A DNA stretch of 64,000 bases, taken from contig CAVYFY010000003.1 of NCBI GenBank assembly GCA_963767835.1, forward strand, positions 1 through 64,000, in the 5' to 3' direction. The notes beneath the pieces were generated by a model, which had not been told where the DNA came from, made no database searches, and was given only the letters and a program-made list of their open reading frames with translations. Shown here piece by piece: positions 1 to 8,607 of the stretch. This DNA comes from SIAQ01 sp963767835 (GTDB taxonomy: Bacteria > Planctomycetota > Planctomycetia > Gemmatales > Gemmataceae). Within the stretch, counting starts at the first letter, position 1. Each line of letters begins with the position of its first letter. Position numbers and translations under genes: made by a program.

Positions 1-56
1 AGCGAAGTGCTCGCCAAAAAATCCCGCTACGTTCGGTTCGTGCGCGTTTTGTTCGG

Positions 57-875
57 TCAGTCAGCGCCATAATGGCGCGGTTTATGCCGTCTGTCTATTG
101 CCCGCTCGGCACGCTTTCTGTCCCTTACGCCTTGGCAGTTTTCCCAAGTTTTCGTTTCGACGATAGACGACTTGCTGCGCTTGATTTCCTTCGCCCACTG
201 GGTGGAACTCCACCCCATCGCGTCTTGATTTTGCTGAATCACCTCAAGCATCAGCGCGTTAGTTGTTGCTCTCGGGCCTGTGCGTTTTCCCTTCGTTGCC
301 TTAGCGGGCTTCTCTTCACCTTCCAGGTCTCTCGTCTTGGTGGGCGGCGTCAGGTTCAATTCGTATGCGCGGCGGAAGATCGAAAATTCCCGCCAGACTT
401 TATTCCAGATCCGCGTTGCTGTCCCATCGGACTCCAGCTCTCGCAGCTTCGCAACAACATGGTTCAGGCTGTGGTCCAAGTCGCCATATTCGAAGTCCAG
501 AGATTTGCCGCAAGCGCATCGCTCAATAGTCTCCCGGATTTCTTGGGTCGAGAGGCCCGTCAATACATTGATGCGTTGGCAAGCCCATTCCATCAATGCG
601 ACAAGTTCCCGGAAACTCTCCATCTCGATAAAAGCCCGAGCGCGATGTGAGATCTCTTCTCGAAGCATCAACATGTCGAAATGCTCGATACCGTATTCCT
701 TTGTGAACGGCTTCCCCTTCTCGCGAGCCCTCTTTGCTGCAAACGTAATGAGACGCAGCATCACCTTGGAGTCTTCAGAGTCTGGAACGCGAAAGAATTC
801 GCGCTGGGCGGCTTCGAGCCCACTGAGAATGTCGATTAACGGTGGGCATGTGGGAATGGCCGAAGTGTTAGGCAT
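57..875 (-). CDS. Hypothetical protein with HTH-like C-terminus
   Basis: This encodes 272 residues of unknown function. The start has an AAGGAC ribosome-binding site a few bases upstream, which supports it. The N-terminal two thirds are mostly alpha-helical in character and carry a Cys-Ala-Cys pair near residue 120. After a basic linker (about residues 190-205), the last 65 residues resemble a helix-turn-helix segment (QWAKEIKRSKSSIVET) ending in an Arg/Lys-rich tail. From memory, similar C-terminal segments occur in uncharacterised planctomycete proteins. DNA binding is an inference. The gene stands alone at the edge of the mobile-element region and may be cargo or a neighbour. Confidence 0.6.
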   Translation of the reverse strand: MPNTSAIPTCPPLIDILSGLEAAQREFFRVPDSEDSKVMLRLITFAAKRAREKGKPFTKEYGIEHFDMLMLREEISHRARAFIEMESFRELVALMEWACQRINVLTGLSTQEIRETIERCACGKSLDFEYGDLDHSLNHVVAKLRELESDGTATRIWNKVWREFSIFRRAYELNLTPPTKTRDLEGEEKPAKATKGKRTGPRATTNALMLEVIQQNQDAMGWSSTQWAKEIKRSKSSIVETKTWENCQGVRDRKRAERAIDRRHKPRHYGAD

Positions 876-909
876 GTCCTTGTTCCATGGCGGCCATGCT
901 TACCCGAGT

Positions 910-1092
910 TCAGCATCGACGTTGCAGCATCGGTGTCATGGTCGTCAGAGCCACACAACTTGGGAAGATCCTGTTGGTCGAGCAGTAGGCCGAGGAGAAA
1001 ATCTGGGCGGGTCTTCGGCGCTTGTTGGCTCGGAGGATGCGGGAGGCGATTGCGTAATTCCTTATTATCTCATCGTGATATTGTATGGTCAT
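910..1092 (-). CDS. Possible 60-aa protein, doubtful
   Basis: A short reading frame starting MTIQYHDEII lies just upstream of, and on the same strand as, the gene ending at 57. It is rich in Arg and Cys towards its end and matches no family I recognise. There is no clear ribosome-binding site. It is kept only because the spacing would allow co-transcription; it may be chance. Confidence 0.2.
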   Translation of the reverse strand: MTIQYHDEIIRNYAIASRILRANKRRRPAQIFSSAYCSTNRIFPSCVALTTMTPMLQRRC

Positions 1093-1282
1093 CACCCACT
1101 CGTTGACACCGGAACGCGGGTGCGGTGCAATGCCGCGCCCGGCGCTGAACCCAGTTTCGCGCCGCCTGGATGCTTGGCTGCCGACGGCCAGGGTTATGAC
1201 CGCCGGGGGTGAAGGCAAGGCAACCGGGGATGTACAGAAGTTCCATCATGTGATGCGCATCATGCCCCCGCTGCTAAAACCT

Positions 1283-1382
1283 GTTTAACGTTAAGGATTT
1301 TATCCGTTGTGCTCCGCGTGCAAAGGCTCACTGACGCGCTTTGGCGTGATGGCGGAGCACGACGGATAAAATCCAGTTGGAC
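1283..1382. repeat. Imperfect palindrome, possible attC-like hairpin
   Basis: Two 23-bp arms (1295-1317 and 1352-1374) are inverted copies with one mismatch, separated by 34 bp that hold a further CAAAG/CTTTG inner stem. The outside is bounded on the left by GTTTAAC (1283-1289) and on the right by GTTGGAC (1376-1382). These fit the RYYYAAC and GTTRRRY boxes of integron attC sites. Total length of 100 bp is within the attC range. No integron integrase or cassette array is visible, so a transposon-end or other hairpin is equally possible. The surrounding 1,218-1,612 shows no convincing gene. Confidence 0.4.
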
Positions 1383-1612
1383 TGAACCGCGTATCCCACC
1401 GCCGGTTGCTATGGAGCCCGAATGCCGCGTTGGGTTGAATCTACTCGGCAATCATGGCTTCTGTCAACCAATTTCCCGGCAAAGCGGGCAAGTCGTCAGG
1501 GTTCTGGCGTGGTGCGCGGAATCGGAATTCGACCGCGGAATCTCACTCGGCGCGCACCCCGGACGCGGGGCGGCAGAACGGATTTTGAAACGACTCCCCA
1601 AGGAGGCGTCGC

Positions 1613-2086
1613 CTACGACGTGTCGCCGACCGGCGCAGTCAACGGCACGACTCCGGGGCCGCACGCAAAAGGGGACATCCCCCCGCGAGGCAATAACTCG
1701 CCGCGTACCCGGCGCACGCTGCCACACTGCGGACAACGCACCGATTCCGTCGGCTCGATGGTTGTTGACGCGCTTCCTTGCCATGCCAACTTTGGCAGCA
1801 ATAGCTTTCGCGCTAATTGCAACCGTGCCTCGCGCTGGCGGCTGCTCAACAGGCCGTAGTGTCGAATCTTCATGAATCCTTTCGGCAACACGTGCTGCAC
1901 GAAGCGACGCAAAAACTCCTCCGCCGACAGCGTCAGAAGTTTCTCTTTCCGTGAATCCGCGTAGTCCTTGTAGCGGAACGTCACCCGGCCCTCTTCGAGC
2001 TTCGCCAGACGATGGTTGCTCAACGCCACCCGATGCGTGTAACGCGCCAGGTACTTCAGCACCTGCTCCGGTCCGCCGAACGAAGG
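1613..2086 (-). pseudogene. IS91-family transposase, C-terminal fragment
   Basis: The frame opens at the junction with FGGPEQVLKYLARYTHRVA-type sequence, a hallmark of IS91/IS801 rolling-circle transposases. It continues through an FRYKDYADS motif and an FLRRFVQHVLPKGFMKIRHY block to a C-terminal CPQCGS zinc-knuckle-like motif. About 158 residues remain. The upstream catalytic portion is missing because a serine-recombinase cassette lies immediately to the right. The fragment cannot be functional. Confidence 0.85.
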
Positions 2087-2124
2087 ATCAGCATACTGCC
2101 CATCATCAGAGTGAAGCGGCAGAA

Positions 2125-2559
2125 GTGGTCGTCATCGGTTATCCTTATCATCCACTCGCCGGCCAGACTGTACTCGTGTGCCGATCCGAGACGATTGGCG
2201 GTGTTTGTCATTTTCGGGTCGTGACCGAGAGTGGTCAGCAGCGGCTCGTTCCGCAATGGATGATTGAGCCACTCTCCTTCGACCCTTCGCCTGTATCAAC
2301 TCCCGTCATCGATCACGTCGCGCTGCTGGATTTACGTCGTCTGGTCTCCGGCGCACTTTCTACCCTGGACACTCCCGAACACGGAAGCGACCAGGAGGAA
2401 GAAAACCATGAACCTGTTGAGCCTGTTTCCTCCGCCCGGGGCGGTGGAAAAACCGCTGCCCGAGGACGTGCAGCGCGCGGCAAGCCAACTGCTGGCCGAG
2501 CTGCTGACGGTGGTGATCGAAGAGGCAAGACAACCAAGCGAGGAAGGAGACGAGCATGA
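2125..2559 (+). CDS. DUF5372-like protein of a serine-recombinase cassette
   Basis: From the GTG at 2125 the frame encodes about 144 residues. Its first half (YPYHPLAGQTVLVCRS, a central FRVV strand, LVPQWMIEPLSF) aligns in pattern with the DUF5372-type protein at 9259-9576, which has HPFHPLYGREF and WT-P motifs. It sits just upstream of a serine recombinase, as does the other copy. The last 50 residues (Arg/Gly/Lys-rich) overlap the next small gene in another frame and may be uninformative. The 5' end lies about 40 bp from the junction with IS91 sequence, so the true start could be lost. Confidence 0.5.
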   Translation: MVVIGYPYHPLAGQTVLVCRSETIGGVCHFRVVTESGQQRLVPQWMIEPLSFDPSPVSTPVIDHVALLDLRRLVSGALSTLDTPEHGSDQEEENHEPVEPVSSARGGGKTAARGRAARGKPTAGRAADGGDRRGKTTKRGRRRA

Positions 2560-2563
2560 GTAA
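2408..2563 (+). CDS. Small 51-aa protein coupled to recombinase
   Basis: An AGGAGG site stands immediately upstream of the ATG. The product is acidic and helical (PEDVQRAASQLLAELLTVVI), and its stop overlaps the recombinase start by 8 bases, indicating translational coupling. An equivalent short protein with a similar amphipathic LAQILVNTILGHV end precedes the other recombinase at 8300-8539. This suggests a conserved accessory subunit of these elements. No function is known to me. Confidence 0.6.
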   Translation: MNLLSLFPPPGAVEKPLPEDVQRAASQLLAELLTVVIEEARQPSEEGDEHE

Positions 2564-3330
2564 GATCCAACCGATCCATCTGGAACGTGCCGCGTATATC
2601 TACGTGCGGCAATCGACGCTGGCCCAAGTGCATAACAACGTGGAGAGCCAAAAACGGCAATACGCGTTGGAGGACCGCGCCCGCGAACTGGGCTGGAAGG
2701 AGGTGCGCGTCATTGACGATGATCTGGGTTGCTCTGGCAGCGGCCAGGTGCAACGTCAGGGATTCGAGACTTTGTTGGCCGATGTGTGCCAGGGCCGGGT
2801 CGGCGCCGTCTTTGCCATCGAGGCTTCACGTCTGGCACGCAACGGACAGGAGTGGCACCGGCTGCTGGAATTCAGCGCTCTGGTGGATACTTTGATCGTG
2901 GACCATGATGGCATCTACGATCCAAAGCATGTCAATGACAGGCTCCTTTTGGGGTTGAAGGGAACCATGAGCGAGATGGAAATTTCGACGTTCCGCCAAC
3001 GTTCGCAGGAAGCCATCCGGCAAAAGGCGCGCCGGGGCGAGCATTACACCCGTATCGCCGAAGGATACCAGCAGCGGGATGCCGGGTCGTTGGAGATGGA
3101 CGCGGATGAGCAAGTGCGGCACACATTGCAAATGGTGTTCAGCAAATTCCGCGAACTGGGAAGCCTCGGCAAGTGTTTCTTTGGTTTCATCAGGAGAGTA
3201 TCAAGCTCCCCAGCCGCCAGAGTCCCAAGGCACCCACTGTTGAATGGGTGCGGGCGACGCCGTGGATGATCGCACGCATCTTGAAGGATCCGGTTTATGC
3301 GGGAGTTTATGCCTTTGGACGAACGAAACA
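2556..3330 (+). pseudogene. Serine recombinase, frameshifted and truncated
   Basis: The N-terminal resolvase domain is intact: YVRQSTLAQV with the catalytic Ser, DDDLGCSGSG, and the SRLARN motif, through about residue 200. A one-base deletion near 3160 (GSLGK then VFLWFHQES in the next frame) breaks the reading frame. The second frame carries the recombinase linker VEWVRATPWMIARILKDPVYAGVY and stops being recognisable near 3330, where IS91 sequence resumes. The zinc-ribbon and coiled-coil C-terminal parts typical of large serine recombinases are missing. It is non-functional unless only the catalytic domain is needed. Confidence 0.85.
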
Positions 3331-3466
3331 CCGCCAAATCACGCAACGCCTTCTTCTGCGTCGCCGTCAGATGGCTGCCATACTTTTGCAAGAACGCCTT
3401 GCCGTGGCTGCGTATCACGTCCGCTACTTCCAAGTGCGGACGCACGCCGACCACGACTTCAGGCAT
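3322..3466 (-). pseudogene. IS91-family transposase, N-terminal fragment
   Basis: About 45 residues starting MPEVVVGVRPHLEVADVIRS match the N-terminal start of IS91-type transposases (RPxLEVADVxRxHG). The start codon overlaps the stop of the tyrosine recombinase, as expected for this element type. Similarity ends at LRDLAV, where sequence of the inserted serine-recombinase gene begins. The rest of the same protein lies at 1613-2086. Confidence 0.75.
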
Positions 3467-3885
3467 CCTTCACCTCCGCTTTCTCCTTGGGCAACGCCAA
3501 CAGGTCCGGCATCTTCTGCATCTGCCGGGTGCTCAGGTGCAGGTAACGCGCTGTCGTTGACAGGCTGTTGTGGCCCAACAGCTTCTGCAGCGTCACCACA
3601 TCCACCCCCGCCTCCAACATGTGCGTCGCATAGCTGTGCCTCAGCGTATGCATCGACGCTTTCTTCCGTAGCTGCGCACGCGTCACCACCTGCTTCACCA
3701 TCCGCTGCACGCTCGTCTCTTTCATCGGCCGCTGACGCGACGGTCCGTACATCCCGGGAAACAGCCATGGCTTCGTCCGGTGACCGCACCACCACGTCCG
3801 CAGCTCGCCCAGCAAACGCGCCGACAATGGCACCTGGCGATCCTTCGCTCCTTTCCCCTGGCGTACGTTCACCACCATCCGCGCA
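3459..3885 (-). pseudogene. Tyrosine recombinase, C-terminal catalytic half
   Basis: About 140 residues hold the catalytic core of a phage-integrase-type recombinase. It has Arg I in the KGAKDR block, HTLRHSYATHML with the HxxR pair, LLGHNS, and the nucleophile Tyr in TARYLHL. The N-terminal SAM-like DNA-binding domain is missing at the junction with the WD40 gene. The stop overlaps the start of the IS91-type transposase, as in IS91-like elements that carry their own integrase. Confidence 0.8.
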
Positions 3886-3887
3886 CA

Positions 3888-5104
3888 CTATCGATGTCCG
3901 TGAAAGCGGATCAATTCTCTTCCGGTGCGTGCATCCCAAAGTCGAATATACCCTTCCCACGACGTGTTCATAATCCGGTCACCCGCGGCGTTGAAGGTCA
4001 AATGGATGCCGCCTTCCCTGTTTCCATTCCAGGGCGGGGTCGCTTGTCGGCCGCTTTCCGAATCCCACAGATAGATGCGGGTGTCGCCGCAACCGGCAGC
4101 AAGCTGGCGGCCATCGGGTCGCCAGGCGATGTCATGAATATCTCCGAGATGAGGGAGCCGGTGCTGAACCGCTCCATCGAGATTGAAGATTACAATCTCC
4201 GTCCCCGCCGCGACCGCGACCCGTTGCTGGGTTGGATGGAATCGGATTGTAAACACGGCCGATTTGACCTTCAACTTGCAAACCTGATCGCCGGACTCAG
4301 TGTCATAAACTCCGACGGTTCCGTCCTTGTGCCCCAGGGCGACTTGCTTGCTGTCGGAGCTGAAGGCGCTCGCTTCCTCATAAACGGTGTCATCTTTCAA
4401 GACAAGTCGAGCTTGCGGCCTGTCTAGCTGCCATAACAAGGCCGACACCACGGGCCCTTTGTTTGAACCATAAGGCCTTGCCGCGCACAGCATGAGGCGG
4501 CCATCAGGGCTCATGGTTTCCCCGCGCAGCGGATGCTTTGGTTCGGGGACTCGCGCCCACAAGCGGTTCCATTCAAGCTGTCTCCGTATTGCCGGATCGT
4601 CAGCTACGGCTGGGCTGGCGTCGGTATCCCATTCCGGCCCGTCGCCGATATCAGGCAAGCACAGCGCCGCAATCGCCGCGTTCCGCAGCTCGTCGATCGA
4701 TCGGCCTTCGGGGACCGGCAACTTGAGGGCCGCCTGGATCGCCTTCAGGCTCTCGAACCGCTGCCCGCGCCGACCGCTGAACCGCCGCGCTTTCGCTTCA
4801 TTCAGATGGGCGCCCCAGAGCTTCGCCAGGGCATCTTTCTTCGCCGCATCCGCTTCAACCTTCGCCGAATACTCCGCTGCCGCCGCTTTTTTGGCGATTC
4901 CCTCTTGATGGATAGCGTCGAGCATTCCCAGCGTGGTGCCGATGATGCCGCCCACCAACAAAAGGACAACGACGGCGGCCGTCAGCACCGTTCCCTTGTT
5001 GCGCCGGAAGAATTTGCCCGCCCGGTAACGGAACGACGGCGGCCGGGCTTCCACCGGTTCATCGGCCAGGTAACGCTGAACGTCGCGCGCCAGGGCGTTG
5101 ACGC
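3888..5104 (-). pseudogene. Ser/Thr kinase-WD40 protein, C-terminal remnant
   Basis: The fragment starts inside the end of a protein-kinase domain (ALARDVQRYLADEPVEA, typical of planctomycete and actinobacterial Ser/Thr kinases). It continues with a transmembrane helix (about residues 43-65) and a coiled stretch rich in Ala/Lys. At least four WD40 blades follow (for example IAWRPDGRQLAAGCGDTRIYLWD and IRLWDARTGRELIRFHGH). The kinase catalytic lobe is cut off at about 5,104 by the IS21-like element. The propeller is cut at 3,888 by the IS91-like element. The other halves are not in this window. Confidence 0.8.
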
Positions 5105-5511
5105 GATTGCCCGTGGGCAACCAGGAATCGCTGCTGGCATTGACACGACGCGAGACGTTGACGGCTCAAGAGGTGAGCGGCGTCATCGACCTGCTCCAAG
5201 GCGCGAGCCCGGAGCAGGCGGCCTTCGTGCTGCAAAAACCGCGCGAAGCGCTGGCGTTGACGCAGGGGATGCCCCAGGCTTTGCGTGATCCGCGTTTGGG
5301 CCGAGCGGGGAATTGGCTGGCGAAGCATCTGGCGGAGGCGTTGGAAGCGTTGGTGCGTGTGGAGAACTGGCTGCGCACGCCGAATGAACGAGAGTTGCGG
5401 GCGCAAGATCGGGAGATCTTGCAGCCCTTGCTCGCGCGCGTCGGCGATCAGGCGAACGTCGTCGCGGAGTTGGTGCTGGGGCCGGACTTCAAGCGAGAGA
5501 GGATGTCATGA
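5098..5511 (+). CDS. Unknown ORF coupled to istA
   Basis: This encodes up to 137 residues of charged, helical character (LLQGASPEQAAFVLQKPREAL, WLAKHLAEALEALVRVENWL). Its stop overlaps the istA start in an ATGA arrangement, implying translational coupling with the transposase. The start is uncertain, since the 5' end coincides with the break in the kinase gene and may be truncated. IS21 elements normally have two genes, so this is either an accessory gene of this IS21 branch or a remnant. I do not recognise the family. Confidence 0.4.
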   Translation: MTRLPVGNQESLLALTRRETLTAQEVSGVIDLLQGASPEQAAFVLQKPREALALTQGMPQALRDPRLGRAGNWLAKHLAEALEALVRVENWLRTPNERELRAQDREILQPLLARVGDQANVVAELVLGPDFKRERMS

Positions 5512-6209
5512 ACGAAGCGATGCGGCTTGAGATTGTGCAACGGCGCCAAGGCGGGATGTCGATGCGTGCGATTGCCGAGGAGTTGGGTATTTCGCGCGGC
5601 GCGGTGGCCCGCGCGCTTCGGCGGGTGCAGGCGCAGCGTGACGGCCGGGCCGCGCCAGCACCCAGACCGCGGCCACGCCAGAGCATCATCGATCCGTTCG
5701 AGCCGATTCTGAAGGAGTTGCTTGCCAAGTATCCGAATCTCACCACCGAGCGTGCCTTGCAAGAACTGCAAGCACGCGGCTTCACGGGCAAGTACACGGT
5801 GGTGCGCCAGCGCATCGGGCTCTTGCGTCCGCGCGCGCCGCGCGCCCGTGCCGCGCTTTGAGACCGGGCCCGGCGGCAGGCGCAGATGGATTACGGCGTC
5901 TACGATCTCGACTTTACACGGGAAGGGCGGCGGCGCGTCTACCTCTTCAGCTACCTGTTGAGCTACTCGCGCCGGCAGTATCTGCGCTTCGTCGAATCGA
6001 TGGACTTGCCGACGACGCTGCGCGAACACGTCCACGCCTTCCATCATCTGGGCGGCGTGGCGCGGGTCTGCCTGTACGACAACTTCAAGGCGGTAGTGTT
6101 GCGTCACGATGCCGACGGCGCATTCTATAATCCCAAGTTCCTCGCCTTCGCCACGCACTATGGCTTCCGCCCGCAAGCGTGCCGCGTGCGCCGGCCGCAA
6201 ACCAAGGGC
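5508..6209 (+). pseudogene. istA: IS21 transposase IstA, N-terminal part
   Basis: The frame opens with a helix-turn-helix (MRAIAEELGISRGAVARAL) and the LTTERALQELQ linker, then hits TGA at 5859. The canonical RFETGPG(E)QAQMDYG block is present but split over two frames. One frame disruption lies near 5840 and a compensating loss of one base near 5874. The same frame then resumes with the DDE core (MDYGVYDLDF, FVES, CLYDNFKAVV, HYGFRP) up to RRPQTKG at 6209, where the serine-recombinase element is inserted. The remainder is at 9599-10457. Confidence 0.85.
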
Positions 6210-6254
6210 TAGATTGCATCTTGCACCTCCTTTGGTTCGTTGGAGACAACCTGG

Positions 6255-8303
6255 TTAAAACGGCGCAGGATCAGAATGATCGAGGCCTGGACGTTTTTTA
6301 GGACGGCGCTCGCCGAGCGGCTCGTACAGATACTGATTCTTGTCATTGTAGGGATGTGTTTTGAGCAAGCCGCTGTTGCGCCAGGCGATGACGGTCTTGG
6401 TGGCGATCTGCAATTGCTGTGCGATTTGCTTGAGCGTCAACATGCCGGCTTCGCGCAGCCGGACGAAACGGCTCTTGAGTTGGTAGCTGCAGCGAATATT
6501 GCGGACGCTCATGCGGGTGAACGATTGACCTTTGCCCGATCGTCGGCGCTGCTCGTTGAGGAGCATGGCAATTTGCCCTTCGGTATGATGGTCGAGCCAT
6601 TGGTCGATCAAGGCGACAACGGCCGGATCGGTTTGCCAAAGCATGCAACCGGACACGGGCAAAGGCAAAGTCAACGTTTGCGTCGTGCCGCCCTTGCAGC
6701 GGACGTGGGCGGTGATGCGGTCCGTCTTGCTGAGCGTGACATCCTCGATGAGCAGCCGGACCATGCGTTTGCGGTCGCGATCGGACGTCTTGGAATCGCA
6801 CCACAAGCGTGGGAAGTCGCTGGCCAGAGCGAGGATTTTGTCTTTGGTTTGCTGATCCAGAACGGCGCGATCGGCCTGGCTCTGTTTTTGATATTGCTGC
6901 TCGGCGTCGGCCAGCAATCGCAGCTTGTCGTTCCAATCGGCCTCCAACGCATCGGCAACGAAACGATTCTTGGGATCTACTTGGAGGAAGCGCTCCTGGG
7001 CCAGGTCTGCCTCGTAACGCGCGCGCTGGACTTGTTGGCGGCGGAGTCGATCGGCGTCGGCCAAGCGTGCTTGCAGTTCTTGTTGAACCACCAAAGCCAC
7101 CTCCAACGTCACGGGAGTCATCAACTCCAAGAGCAGGGTGCCGATGGCCCGATCGACATTGGCGCCGGGCACCACCTGGCATATTTTTTGGCCGTGCTCG
7201 ATGCCTTGGCGCTGGCACACATAGGACGGTACCATGCCGGACAGGCGAGTGTGATAACGCACCGTCATGCGTTGTCCACAGACACCGCACATGACCAACC
7301 CTTGCAGCAGAGCTGGTCCATCGCCCGCAGGGCCATGTCGACGATCGTGGCCATAAGCGTGGGCATTGTCGCGCAGCCGCTGCAAGTTGCGCTGGTATTG
7401 CTCCCAGGGGATGTAGCCCGGATGGGTCTCAGGCAGCAAGGCGTGCCATTCTTCCATCGGTAACGTCGTGTAAAGATGGCGGCCGTTCTCATCCTTGCGG
7501 GTGTGAACGCGGCCATGGAAGAAGGCGCCGGCGTAGCGAGGATTGTGCAGAACTTGCAAGACGCGATGGTGAACCAAAGGCACCCACAGGAGCTGATCTT
7601 TGTGGACGCCGCGGCGCAGCCGTCGGGGAAAGAGCAGGCCTTGCTGGCGAAAGAACTTGACCGTGGCCGTCGCCGAGCCGGTGCGTTCGAACGTAGCCAA
7701 TAAAGTACGGATGGCTTGCTGCACCTGTTGATCCGGATCCAAGACTACGTGATCCTGAGCGTCGTAGACGAGACCAACGGGCAGCGGATTCTTGAGTTCG
7801 CCGCGGCGGGCCTTGTTCAAGATGCCGCCGCGCAAACGAGCGCGCAGGACGTGAAGTTCTGCCTCGGAAAAAGTTCCCTTCGAACCGAGCAGCAACCTGT
7901 CGTTGAATTGGCTCGGATCATACAGGCCATCCTCGTCGAGGATCAACGTGTCGGTCAAGGCGAAAATCTCCAGCAAGCGATGCCAGTCGGCACAATTGCG
8001 GGCCAGACGCGAGACTTCGAGACCCAGGACGATGCCAGCGCGTCCCAAGCCCACCTCGGACACCAGGCGTTGAAAACCCTCCCGGTCGGCGGCCGACGCG
8101 CCGGATTGTCCCAGGTCACTGTCAATAACGATGACACGCTCCAGCGGCCAGCCCAAAGCGACAGCGCGCTCGCGCAGGGCGTACTGTCGCTGCGTGCTCT
8201 CGGTGTTCTCCAACACCTGCCGCAGCGTTGACTGACGGACATACAGATACGCATGCCGTTGGAGGTGATGGGCCTGAATCTTTTGCTGATAATCATGATT
8301 CAT
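6255..8303 (-). CDS. Large serine recombinase
   Basis: This 682-residue product has a resolvase catalytic domain at residues about 15-165: YVRQSTLRQV with the catalytic Ser, DSDLGQSG, and EVSRLARN. The Recombinase domain (about 180-300) contains a LLWVPLVHHRVLQVLHNPRYAGAF block. A zinc ribbon follows (about residues 340-390, with CGVCGQR and a later VCQRQG Cys). A helical coiled coil comes next, then a C-terminal HTH-like segment (LTLKQIAQQLQIATKTVIAW). The ATG at 8303 is chosen because it has a GGAG site and overlaps the upstream stop. It would cut and rejoin att sites to move the element. It looks full length and intact. Confidence 0.9.
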   Translation of the reverse strand: MNHDYQQKIQAHHLQRHAYLYVRQSTLRQVLENTESTQRQYALRERAVALGWPLERVIVIDSDLGQSGASAADREGFQRLVSEVGLGRAGIVLGLEVSRLARNCADWHRLLEIFALTDTLILDEDGLYDPSQFNDRLLLGSKGTFSEAELHVLRARLRGGILNKARRGELKNPLPVGLVYDAQDHVVLDPDQQVQQAIRTLLATFERTGSATATVKFFRQQGLLFPRRLRRGVHKDQLLWVPLVHHRVLQVLHNPRYAGAFFHGRVHTRKDENGRHLYTTLPMEEWHALLPETHPGYIPWEQYQRNLQRLRDNAHAYGHDRRHGPAGDGPALLQGLVMCGVCGQRMTVRYHTRLSGMVPSYVCQRQGIEHGQKICQVVPGANVDRAIGTLLLELMTPVTLEVALVVQQELQARLADADRLRRQQVQRARYEADLAQERFLQVDPKNRFVADALEADWNDKLRLLADAEQQYQKQSQADRAVLDQQTKDKILALASDFPRLWCDSKTSDRDRKRMVRLLIEDVTLSKTDRITAHVRCKGGTTQTLTLPLPVSGCMLWQTDPAVVALIDQWLDHHTEGQIAMLLNEQRRRSGKGQSFTRMSVRNIRCSYQLKSRFVRLREAGMLTLKQIAQQLQIATKTVIAWRNSGLLKTHPYNDKNQYLYEPLGERRPKKRPGLDHSDPAPF

Positions 8304-8539
8304 GCGTTGATCTCCTGAACATGGCCAAGGATGGTGTTGACGAGGATTTGAGCGAGTTGTTGCTGAATAGGCCAAGGCAGCGGCGCGGCGCCTTGGACTG
8401 GCGTTGCTTCCGTTGACGGCGGAGAGGGAGGGGCGGTCGCCGGCCATGCTCTCATCCAGGCCGCCAAACCGCGTTGCAACAGTAAAGCGTGTCCGCAACC
8501 GCAACTGGCCGACGTCCCGCGCGTTTGCGGGACCTGCAT
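8300..8539 (-). CDS. Small accessory ORF upstream of recombinase
   Basis: At least 79 residues (LLLQRGLAAWMRAWP, then a Pro-rich linker and LAQILVNTILGHV) end in an ATGA overlap with the recombinase start. The same open frame extends upstream to the poly-A tract in the HTH gene without any ATG, GTG or TTG before the WQIRYEQLRMQ segment, so the annotated ATG is a minimum. Expression by frameshift from the HTH gene is plausible (see 8617-8624). A positional counterpart occurs at 2408-2563. Confidence 0.5.
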   Translation of the reverse strand: MQVPQTRGTSASCGCGHALLLQRGLAAWMRAWPATAPPSPPSTEATPVQGAAPLPWPIQQQLAQILVNTILGHVQEINA

Positions 8540-8607
8540 GCGCAATTGTTCGTAACGAATCTGCCAGGGTTGGTGAGCCGAAACGGCCCCCTCTGCGGCA
8601 GGCGGCG

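Larger units (their letters stand above)
1613..3890 (-). mobile_element. Broken IS91-like element with a nested insertion
   Basis: Reading leftward from about 3,890, the element holds a 5'-truncated tyrosine recombinase, then a Y2-type IS91 transposase whose start overlaps the recombinase stop. This tyrosine recombinase-transposase order is known for a subset of IS91-like elements. The transposase N-terminus (3322-3466) and C-terminus (1613 to about 2086) are present. The central part, including the expected zinc-ribbon and HUH region, is absent and replaced by a rightward serine-recombinase cassette (about 2087-3330). The right edge abuts a kinase-WD40 gene. Exact ends were not determined. 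Confidence 0.7.
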
